Assembly (NCBI GenBank): GCA_021846275.1
Contig: JAJZBZ010000001.1
Coordinates: forward strand, 310,001 to 374,000
Length of the DNA: 64,000 bases
From: Acidobacteriota bacterium
GTDB taxonomy: Bacteria > Acidobacteriota > Terriglobia > Terriglobales > Acidobacteriaceae
Reading direction: 5' to 3'
Shown here in pieces: positions 1-8,084 of this stretch (positions within the stretch are counted from its first letter, which is position 1; every line of letters starts with the position of its first letter). Made by a program: the position numbers and the translations under genes. Under the pieces are notes generated by a model. That model saw only the letters and a program-made list of their open reading frames with translations. It was not told the DNA's origin and made no database searches.

Positions 1-2
1 AA

Positions 3-1229
3 ATGCGAGCAAGGCTCGGCACCATGCTGTTCCTCGAATACTTCATCTGGGGAGCGTGGTACGTCACTGTGGCCACCTGGCTCACACTCTCACGACACTT
101 CAGCGGCGAGCAGGTTGGCCTGATCGTCGGCACCACCGCCATTGGTGCCATGATCGCACCGTTCTTCATCGGCCTCATCGCCGACAAATTCTTCGCTACC
201 GAGCGTCTTCTCGCAGTGCTGCACATCCTCGGCGCAGTTTTCCTGTTCGCTGCCTCCAACCTCACCGGCTTTCGGGATATCTACATCACCCTCCTGCTCT
301 ACTGCCTCTGTTTTATGCCCACATTGGCTCTTACCAATTCTCTAGCCTTCCGTCAGATGAGCAACACCGCGCAGGAGTTCGCGCCCATCCGCGTTTTGGG
401 CACGATCGGTTGGATCGCCGCCGGCCTGCTGGTCGGATACTTGCGCATCGAGAGCACCGCCCGCCCACTTCAGATCGCCGCCGCCGTATCGCTGCTCCTG
501 GGCATCTACTCCATCACGCTCCCCCACACGCCACCATTAGCCACAAAAGATATCTCCGCCGCTGCCGGCATCTTCCCTCGGCAAGTCCTCTCGATGCTGC
601 GCAAACGATCCATGGCGATCTTTATCGTTGCTTCGTTTCTGATCTGCATCCCGTTGCAGTTCTACTACGCCTTCGCCAATCTCTTCCTCAACGAGACCGG
701 CGTCCGCGACGCAGCAGCAAAGATGACGAGCGGACAGATGTCCGAACTCCTCTGCATGCTTCTGATCCCTTGGTTCTTCCGTCGGTTAGGCGTCAAATAC
801 ATGCTTGCATCTGGCATGGCTGCCTGGGTGCTACGGTATTTTTTCTTCGCCTACGGTAACGCAGGGGGACGCATATGGATGTTCTGGCTCGGCATCCTTC
901 TGCATGGCATCTGCTACGACTTTTTCTTTGTCACAGGCCAGATTTACATCGACCGCGAATCCCCAGCCACACTCCGTTCCGCCGCGCAAAGCCTCATCAC
1001 ATTCATCACCTATGGCGTGGGCATGTTTGTTGGTTCGTGGGTCTCCGGGGCTGTCGTTGAACATGACTCCGCATTCACCCGAGAGGGCACAATCACGCAC
1101 AACTGGCGATCCATCTGGATCTTCGCCGCACTCGCCTCCGGAATCGCTCTCATGATGCTGCTCGCCACCTTTTTCGAGCAACCTGAGCCGCTACCCAGCA
1201 GCGCTACTCGGCAGCAGTTACCCATTTGA
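3..1229 (+). CDS. MFS transporter, nucleoside:H+ symporter-like (NupG/XapB type)
   Basis: 408 aa ORF with many hydrophobic segments; N-terminus LGTMLFLEYFIWGAWYVTVATWL resembles nucleoside permeases. Confidence 0.8.
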   Translation: MRARLGTMLFLEYFIWGAWYVTVATWLTLSRHFSGEQVGLIVGTTAIGAMIAPFFIGLIADKFFATERLLAVLHILGAVFLFAASNLTGFRDIYITLLLYCLCFMPTLALTNSLAFRQMSNTAQEFAPIRVLGTIGWIAAGLLVGYLRIESTARPLQIAAAVSLLLGIYSITLPHTPPLATKDISAAAGIFPRQVLSMLRKRSMAIFIVASFLICIPLQFYYAFANLFLNETGVRDAAAKMTSGQMSELLCMLLIPWFFRRLGVKYMLASGMAAWVLRYFFFAYGNAGGRIWMFWLGILLHGICYDFFFVTGQIYIDRESPATLRSAAQSLITFITYGVGMFVGSWVSGAVVEHDSAFTREGTITHNWRSIWIFAALASGIALMMLLATFFEQPEPLPSSATRQQLPI

Positions 1230-1349
1230 GATTCAACAGGCACGGCATCCTGCAAAAAACCTCATGCATGATTACTCTGGACGGAGGTGGCAACCGCAGC
1301 ATGGGCCCGGTGTGGTTCAACTCAGTCCCCAATGCGATTGCTCTGCAAA

Positions 1350-2207
1350 TCAGGCAAGAGATCGGACTTCAATCCTCCGGAACCAAATCTCGGCAAACTC
1401 GATCTCGATGGCAATCTTTCCTCTGACCAGGGGAATAAATTTGCCTGAATTTGCTGGATCGGGCTGCTGAAGCATAGAGACGGTGTTCACTGTGCGCCCA
1501 TTGACGATGTGCGCTGAGCGATCACCCTGCCAGATGACTTCAACGACGTTCCAATCGTCGAGTTTTTCAAAATTACCATCCTTGATCTTTCGTCCGCCCG
1601 TAGGCTCCGGTAGAGCATTGCCATCACTGGCTGGTCTGGCCGGTTCATTCCACCCGTCTGGAGTGAGACCCTCACCAAAGAGTCCATTTTCATGCCGGTC
1701 CTGAACGCCTCGTATGCCGCCGACCAGGAAGTAATCTCCCACATCGCCTTCTTCAATCTGGCATTCGACCATGGTTGGCCAAACCGTGTCCGCGCCCACC
1801 AACCCGTACAACAGACCGTTGTCCCGCTTGCACAGGGTTCGCGGAGGGAATCGATTGACACCCCATTTGTACTCCACGCGAATATGGATGTTCTCAAATT
1901 CCTGGTTGGTTGCAATGTAGCCTGCTTCAGCGGATCCAACGGTGATTTCATTGCCCAGGATGTGCAGCATGCCGTCTTCGATAGTAACGATCTTCCGCTG
2001 CTCTGCAACGCCTTTGCCTGACTTCTGGAGCATCGTATACCAGCCACTGAGGTCGCGTCCGTTGAACAGAGAAATCCACCCGTCAGCGCCAGCCCGTGGC
2101 TGTGGCGATGAGGAGGCCATCGTCTGCGCCAGACTCAAAGGTTGCAATAACAACGAACTACCGACGATCGGTGCACCTGCTTGTATGAAGTCTCTGCGAT
2201 TGATCAT
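1350..2207 (-). CDS. DUF1080 (3-keto-disaccharide hydrolase-like) secreted protein
   Basis: N-terminal MINRRDFIQAGAPIVGSSLL Tat-like signal; GWISLFNGRDLSGWYTML motif typical of DUF1080. Confidence 0.85.
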   Translation of the reverse strand: MINRRDFIQAGAPIVGSSLLLQPLSLAQTMASSSPQPRAGADGWISLFNGRDLSGWYTMLQKSGKGVAEQRKIVTIEDGMLHILGNEITVGSAEAGYIATNQEFENIHIRVEYKWGVNRFPPRTLCKRDNGLLYGLVGADTVWPTMVECQIEEGDVGDYFLVGGIRGVQDRHENGLFGEGLTPDGWNEPARPASDGNALPEPTGGRKIKDGNFEKLDDWNVVEVIWQGDRSAHIVNGRTVNTVSMLQQPDPANSGKFIPLVRGKIAIEIEFAEIWFRRIEVRSLA

Positions 2208-2362
2208 AGGCTCCTTGCTGCTTTTCGACTGCGCCTGAATATACCACCCTTCATTGGCAAAATATAGGGCTTCTCCCGGAATTTACCGGCTCCGGAGCGT
2301 GATTGCCGTTGACCTGCCCCCTGAGTTTTAGTCCATTGCGAGTGAGAGTTCTCCGCTAAATT

Positions 2363-2656
2363 GTGGTCAGAAGGCCCTGTGGAGGACAGAGGAAGAAGAG
2401 CCGTTTCAGCGAAGAGCGGATTGTAGGGATATTGAAGGAGTCGGAGGCAGGTGTTGGGACGTCGGAGGTTTGTCGCAAGCAGGGGATCAGCGAGCAGACG
2501 TTCTATCGCTGGAAGGCCGAGTACGGCGGTTTGGAAGTGAGTGAGGCGCATCGGCTGCGGCAGCTGGAAGAGGAAAACCGGAAGCTGAAGCAGTTGGTGG
2601 CCGAGCAGGCGCTGGACATCGTGGGTTTCAAGGAGGTGCTGGCAAAAAAATGGTAG
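2363..2656 (+). CDS. IS3-family transposase OrfA (HTH)
   Basis: 97 aa; RFSEERIVGILKESEAGVGTSEVCRKQGISEQTFYRWKAEYGG HTH followed by leucine-zipper-like EENRKLKQLVAEQALD; start codon uncertain. Confidence 0.9.
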   Translation: MVRRPCGGQRKKSRFSEERIVGILKESEAGVGTSEVCRKQGISEQTFYRWKAEYGGLEVSEAHRLRQLEEENRKLKQLVAEQALDIVGFKEVLAKKW

Positions 2657-3588
2657 GCTCGCAGGCCAGGCGAGAAGCCGTCGAGATATTTCGCGCAGCA
2701 GCGGAGTGTTCCCAGCGGCGAGCCTGCGGGCAGTTGGACATGGTGCGGGCGCTGATTCGCTATCAACCGCGTCCCACCCGATTTGCCGAAGCCAACGAGC
2801 GGTTGCGCATGCGTCTGCGCGAGCTGGCTGCGGAGCGGCGCAGGCGGGGATGCCGGCGGCTGCATGTTCTTCTCGAACGCGAGGGCTGGACGGTGAACAG
2901 CAAGCGGGTCTATCGAATCTATGTCGAGGGAAAGCTGAGGGTGAGTCGGCGCAGGCGCAGACGGCGTGCAAGCGCTGCGGCGCGTGTGCTTCTCGATGCT
3001 CCACGGCGCGGTAACGAGACGTGGACGATGGATTTCCTGCAAGACGCGCTGGCCTCGGGCCGCAAGTTGCGAACGCTGTCGATCAAGGATGCTTACACGC
3101 GGGAGATGCTGGCTATCGAAGTCGATGCTTCCTTGCCCGCACCGCGCGTGGTGCGGGTGCTGGAGAAGTTGCGGCAGCAGCGTGGACTGCCCGAGCGGAT
3201 CGTCATTGACAACAGAACCGAGTTCACCTCGAAGACGATGGACCAGTGGGCCTATGAGAACAAGGTCACGCTGCACTTCATCACGCCGGGCAGGCCGATG
3301 GAGAACGGCTACATCGAAAGCTTCCACGACAAGTTCCGCCAGGAGTGCCTCAACGAACACTGGTTTCTGACCCTGGACGACGCACGGAAGACAATTGAAG
3401 ACTGGCGAATCGACGACAACCAGGTTCGACCGCACAGCGCCCTCGGCTACAAGACGCCGGAGGAGTTTGCCGCTGGCTGTGCGAATGCGGAAAGCACAAA
3501 ACGCTTCCCACATTCGCACAGCCTCTACTACTGCGGGGATTTATCCCTGCTAAACTCAAACCCGGATGCTCTCACTTGCCCGGACTAA
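2650..3588 (+). CDS. IS3-family transposase OrfB (DDE integrase core)
   Basis: 312 aa; WTMDFLQDAL, VIDNRTEFTSKTMDQWAYEN, IESFHDKFRQECLNEHWF; overlaps orfA in the -1 frame. Confidence 0.92.
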   Translation: MVGSQARREAVEIFRAAAECSQRRACGQLDMVRALIRYQPRPTRFAEANERLRMRLRELAAERRRRGCRRLHVLLEREGWTVNSKRVYRIYVEGKLRVSRRRRRRRASAAARVLLDAPRRGNETWTMDFLQDALASGRKLRTLSIKDAYTREMLAIEVDASLPAPRVVRVLEKLRQQRGLPERIVIDNRTEFTSKTMDQWAYENKVTLHFITPGRPMENGYIESFHDKFRQECLNEHWFLTLDDARKTIEDWRIDDNQVRPHSALGYKTPEEFAAGCANAESTKRFPHSHSLYYCGDLSLLNSNPDALTCPD

Positions 3589-3605
3589 ACAAGGGGGGCA
3601 GGTCA

Positions 3606-3754
3606 TTTGCAACCAGATGGATTCGCGCTTCCAGTCTTTGAGCAGTGAAATGAGCACCCGCCATGACAGGGTTCACTCCGAGCTGCGCTCCCTGGACGGA
3701 GCCATCGGAGAACTCAAAAGGCGAATCGACACCATCACGAGACGAGAATCCTGA
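3606..3754 (+). pseudogene. 3' remnant of a small coiled-coil-like gene abutting the IS3 right end
   Basis: QMDSRFQSLSSEMSTRHDRVHSELRSLDGAIGELKRRIDTITRRES reads from just beyond the IS3 end; the ORF's apparent start (3566) lies inside the IS. Confidence 0.4.
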
Positions 3755-3849
3755 TTCTTTCTATCCTTCTTTGAAGGCCCACTTCGGCGGGCCTTCCATG
3801 AGAAGGCCGTGCTCAGTCAAGCACTTATTGATCCGGCCCTGAGACATTG

Positions 3850-4887
3850 CTACGCAGCCGCATAACATACATCTTTCTGACCGAAGTAGTTTTCCACTCG
3901 CTCTGGCTGTTTCTGGATGCTGCGGAGGGCGCTGATTGCGGTGCGGGTGAGGGCCAGTTTGTTTCTTGCCGGAGCAGCTTGGGTGACGCGCTGCTTCAGG
4001 TCGGCGTTGAGCAACTCGTCCGGATTCAGCTCCGGCGAGTAGCTGGGCAGGTAGAAGACCGCGATCTTCTCTTCGTTGTCGGCGAGCCACTTCTTCACCG
4101 CCTTCGAATGATGCGCGCGCAGGTTGTACAGAATCAGGAAAACCCTCTTGTTTCGCCCATGCACGAGCCGCTTCAGGAAGCCGATCAGGATCGTCGCATC
4201 CAGCGCGCCGGAGAAGACCTTCCAGCGCATCTCGCCCTTGTTGGTCACCGTCGAAATCACGCTCAGCCTGGACCGATTGGCGTTGGCCACGACCACCGGA
4301 GTCTTGGCCTTCGGCGCATAACCGCGGCCACGCACATCATCCGAGCGCAGCCCGGTCTCATCGCCCCACTGAATCTCCGCACCCTCTGCTTTCGCGGCTG
4401 CGGCGATCTTCGGATACTCCTCGTTGACCCACTTCGCAACGGCTTCCGGCGACGGCTCATCGGCTTTCTTCAGCGGTCGCTGAGGCGTGAATCCCCAGCG
4501 CTTCAGGTACTTGCCCATATTTCGTACTGTCAGGCGAATGCCGAACACCGCCTCGATCAACTCGCTCACCGCCTGGCGCGTCCACAACGCGTAGGTCATC
4601 TTCAGCTGGTCGGGCGTACGATCCTGAATCAACTGCTGAATCTTCTTCTCCTGTTCGGCGGTCAACATGCGCCCGGAACCCACCGGACGACCGGCGCGAT
4701 GAATGTTCACCGCTTTCCAGCCGCCCCTGCGATAGGACTTGTGCGCTTCCACTACCGTGTGGGTGGAAAGCTCGCACTGACGAGCCACTTCCCGCACGGA
4801 AACTCCAGCTTCGCGCATCTTGACCGCACGACGCCGACGCTCGTTCAACGCCGACTCTGGCAACTTCCGCGAATCGATCTTCTCCAT
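3850..4887 (-). pseudogene. IS630-family transposase, full length but with catalytic Asp->Tyr
   Basis: 345 aa with IS630 signatures (EIQWGDETGLRSDD, SPELNPDELLNADLK); second catalytic motif reads FLILYNLRAHHSK instead of the usual LILDNLRxHH. Confidence 0.8.
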
Positions 4888-5049
4888 ACCTTCTTAGACG
4901 CATAATCGCCAAGAAATGTTGCATACTATCTGGGCTGGATAAGTAATTCATCGGGCGCTGTCCTCAACATCTGTATTTTGCTGTAGAGTGACTTTAACCA
5001 CAACAACGAGGCGCGAGAGGAGCACTCTTCGCCCGGAAGGTTTGTCTTC

Positions 5050-6222
5050 ATGAGCAGGATCACGTCCATCTTTTTTAAAGAGAACCGAAAAAATAGTGTT
5101 TCCAAATCGGAGAACCCCGGGCATATTGGATCGCTGGATGGCATCCGAGGCGTGGCTATTCTAATGGTTTTTGCCGAACATTATGGTGACATAGCGGAGC
5201 ATACCCATTCCGCGCCGCTCCTGTTCATACAGCATTTGAAATCGACTGGATGGCTTGGCGTCGATCTGTTTTTCGCACTTTCAGGCTATTTGATCACGGG
5301 CATTCTCTGGAAAACGCGATCCGACAAAAATCGCGCCCGGAATTTCTATGCCAAACGTGTTCTGCGCCTGTTTCCGGTCTATTACGGTGTGTGGTTTTTT
5401 CTGCTCTGTTACAGTGCAATTACATCTATTGATTGGAATCCTCGCGTTTTTTTGGAATATCTCCTGTACGCGGGAAATTTTGCCGCGCCCTACCATATAA
5501 ACATAGGCCCCTTTCAGATCGTACATTTTTGGTCTCTGGCGGTCGAAGAACAGTTCTATCTGATCTGGCCGCTGCTTCTTTGGAATATGCCCAGCAAAAA
5601 ATCTGCCATGCGCCTGCTCGCAGCTTTGTTTTCGGCTTCTGTCCTGATTAAAATTGCGTACTTGCTTTTACATGTGAATAATCATGCATATCATTATCTG
5701 CCAACGCACATGGAGGCAATTGCCTCAGGCTCGTTTATTGCACTGGCGAATGTGGAGCGGGCTGAAGTCTGGCAGCGCTATGCAAAGCTCGGACTCGTCA
5801 TTTCTTTACCAGCATTAATGATAGCGTTCGCTATATTCCATGGGCTTAATATGACGAAGCTTCCAGTGTTGATTGTAGCCTTTCCACTGGTTGCAATTGC
5901 CGCCAGTTCGTTGATCCTGCGCTCACAAAATCCAGATTCTTTCCTGTCATAACTGATGAACCTTCGCCTCCTTAAATTCTATGGCAAGGTCAGTTATGGC
6001 CTTTATATCTATCACAACTTATTACGCGATGTTCTTAAAAAACTGCTCTACACGCCGATTGACCATTTCCTTGGAAACCCTCTTCTTGCTGGAGCGATCT
6101 ACTTCCCGCTGGCGCTCATCTGCTGCACCCTGATCGCAGTTCTCAGTTTCAATTTTTACGAGAAGCCGTTTTTGAAACTGAAGCATAAGTTTGAAGACTC
6201 ACCTCGGACTCTGCATGTTTGA
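5050..6222 (+). pseudogene. Acyltransferase 3 family (OafA/YrhL-like), interrupted by in-frame TAA at 5950-5952
   Basis: ORF 5050-5952 (LDGIRGVAILMVFAEH, LFFALSGYLITGILW, HFWSLAVEEQFYLIWP) and ORF 5956-6222 (LKFYGKVSYGLYIYHNLLRDV) are in the same frame, separated by one stop. Confidence 0.88.
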
Positions 6223-6382
6223 ACTTGGCATCTGATGGAGCAAGTATTCGATGGCGGGCCGGGGCGTTGTTGCGTGAGCCGCTCGAAGCGGCTTGAGCGA
6301 TTTTTAGTAGCATTACTCTTTATCTACTAGAGCGTGTTTCATAAATAGATTCGGCCTCAAGCTAGGGACTTCCGGTGGGGTA

Positions 6383-7803
6383 GTGTCCAGAGTTTTTCGC
6401 ACTTTCGATTTTGCTTGTGATTCAGGAAGGTTGTTGGGTTGAAGTTGCTTTGCTTCTGGCCCCCCATGGGGGCCAGAAGCAAAGCGGGTCAGGCGATGGT
6501 CCGGACCTCGGCCAGCCGGTTCATCTGTAAATAGCGTTTGGTGCCCCACCTGGTCGCGGCCACATGTCGTAGGCGCGCGGCGACCAGCATCAGCGCCGAG
6601 TGGCCGTCAGGGAATGCGCCCACCACGCGCGTTCGTCGCCGTATCTTACGGTTCAGCCGCTCCATCGGGTTGTTGGTGCGGATCGAGCGCCAGTGCTCGG
6701 GCGGAAAGTCGTAGTAGCTCAGCGTCTCGCCCACTCCCGCTTCGACGATCTCCGCGGCCTTGGCCAGCTTCATCTCGCGCAGCTTAGCAACTACCTGGCG
6801 TGCTTTTTCTTTCGCCGCTTCGGCGTCTTCCTGCGCGTGGATCGCCTTCAGCATGGACGCCACCGCCTTCACCTTCCCGCTCGGCACCGCCGTCCACACG
6901 TTGCGATAGAAATGCACCACGCGGCGCTGCCACTTCGCTTCTGGATAAAACTCGGCCAGATTCTCCACCAAACCCAGGCACTTGTCGGAGACGAACAGCT
7001 CCACGCCCTTCAGCCCGCGCTGCTTCAACTCGCGCAAGAACGCCGTCCAACTCGGCCCATCTTCCCTGGCACCTTCGCTTACCCCCAGAATCTCGCGGTA
7101 GCCGCTCTGTGCCACGCCAATCGCAATCAGCACTGAGACGTTCTTCACCTCGCCGCCCCAGCTGCGCCTGAGCTACAGCCCATCGAGAAACACATACGGG
7201 AAGTCGCCCACCAGCGGCCTCTGCCGCCACTCGTCGATCTTGCCGTAGATCCTCTGGTTCAGTTCGCTCACCGTCGAGGCCGACACCCGCGTGCCCCACA
7301 ACGCTTGCGTGATGTCTTCCACACGCCGCACGCTCACGCCCGCCAGGTACATCTCAATCAGCGCTTCATCCACCGACGACTCACGGCGCCGGTACCGCTC
7401 GATGATCGCCGTCTCAAAGGGCAGCGTGCGCAGCTTCGGCACGGTCAGTGTCACTTCACCGGCCTCGGTCTGCAAATGCCGGTCGTAGCTGCCGGCACGC
7501 GTGTCCTTCCGGCCCTCGCTGCGCTCGTACCTGCGCGCCACGCATAGCCGGTCCGCCTCGGCATCAAGCAGCGCGTTCAACGTCTCCTCCACGGTCGACC
7601 GCACCACCTCGTCCAAATGCGCCTGAATGCGCCCCTCATCGATCTGAACTACGGGCCCCATCGCCGACACCATACCCCGACTCGTTCCAACTCCTGCTTC
7701 CACGGTTGATTCCATCGTCCTCGCTCCAGAGGTCTCGCTCCTCCTGCTTGTACCAACCTCCCAAGACCAATCGCAAATCAATTGTGCGAAAAATAGCGTA
7801 CGT
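6383..7803 (-). mobile_element. IS256-family-like element (approximate limits)
   Basis: Both transposase halves flanked by short inverted repeats TTTTTCGCAC (6393-6402) and GTGCGAAAAA (7784-7793); outer ends estimated. Confidence 0.65.
6489..7781 (-). pseudogene. IS256-family (mutator-type) transposase interrupted by in-frame TAG at 7173-7175
   Basis: ORFs 7781-7173 and 7148-6489 are in frame; the junction reads FPYVFLDGL*LRRSWGGEVKNVSVLIAIGV; downstream LFVSDKCLGLVENLAEFYPEAKWQRRVVHFYRNVW and NPMERLNRKIRRRTRVVG. Confidence 0.9.
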
Positions 7804-7827
7804 TATCCGTACGTTATCGATTCCAGT

Positions 7828-7916
7828 GGACGTGAATGGACATGTAAAGACGTAAAATGCAGCAATCCAGATGGATACGTATGATTCTATGGACGTTGGT
7901 AGACGTTCTTGGACAT
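7828..7916. repeat. Iteron-like RGACRT repeats, two groups of three at 10-bp spacing
   Basis: GGACGT 7828, GGACAT 7838, AGACGT 7848; GGACGT 7891, AGACGT 7901, GGACAT 7911. Confidence 0.75.
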
Positions 7917-7931
7917 TCTAGGAAGGGTTGC

Positions 7932-8023
7932 TGGCGGAGAGGGAGGGATTCGAACCCCCGATAGCCTTTCGACTATGGCTGATTTCGAGTCAGCTGCATT
8001 CAACCGGGCTCTGCCACCTCTCC
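7932..8023 (-). tRNA. tRNA-Ser(CGA), CCA encoded
   Basis: Reverse complement GGAGAGGTGGCAGAGC...GCTGACTCGAAATCAGC...GGTTCGAATCCCTCCCTCTCCGCCA; loop CTCGAAA gives anticodon CGA; long variable arm. Confidence 0.95.
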
Positions 8024-8084
8024 GTTGATTTTCCCGGTCGGCTCTACTTACTGTATCACCTGCGATTTTCCCTCGCCAAACCGC

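Larger units (their letters stand above)
2310..3605 (+). mobile_element. IS3-family insertion sequence with terminal inverted repeats
   Basis: Left end TGACCTGCCCCCTGAGTTTTAGTCC (2310-) and right end GGACTAAACAAGGGGGGCAGGTCA (-3605) are imperfect inverted repeats flanking orfA/orfB; no clear target duplication seen. Confidence 0.88.

Noticed and set aside
3773-3796. GAAGGCCC-ACTTCGGC-GGGCCTTC hairpin as a terminator
   Set aside because: Good stem but no U-tract on either strand, so not called as a terminator.
3850-4950. Terminal inverted repeats for the IS630 element
   Set aside because: Only weak partial similarity between the flanks; ends could not be placed by eye.
2310-8023. Novel defence system in the accessory zone
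   Set aside because: The zone contains only IS genes, a broken acyltransferase and fragments; no nuclease, methylase, toxin-antitoxin or sensor module seen.
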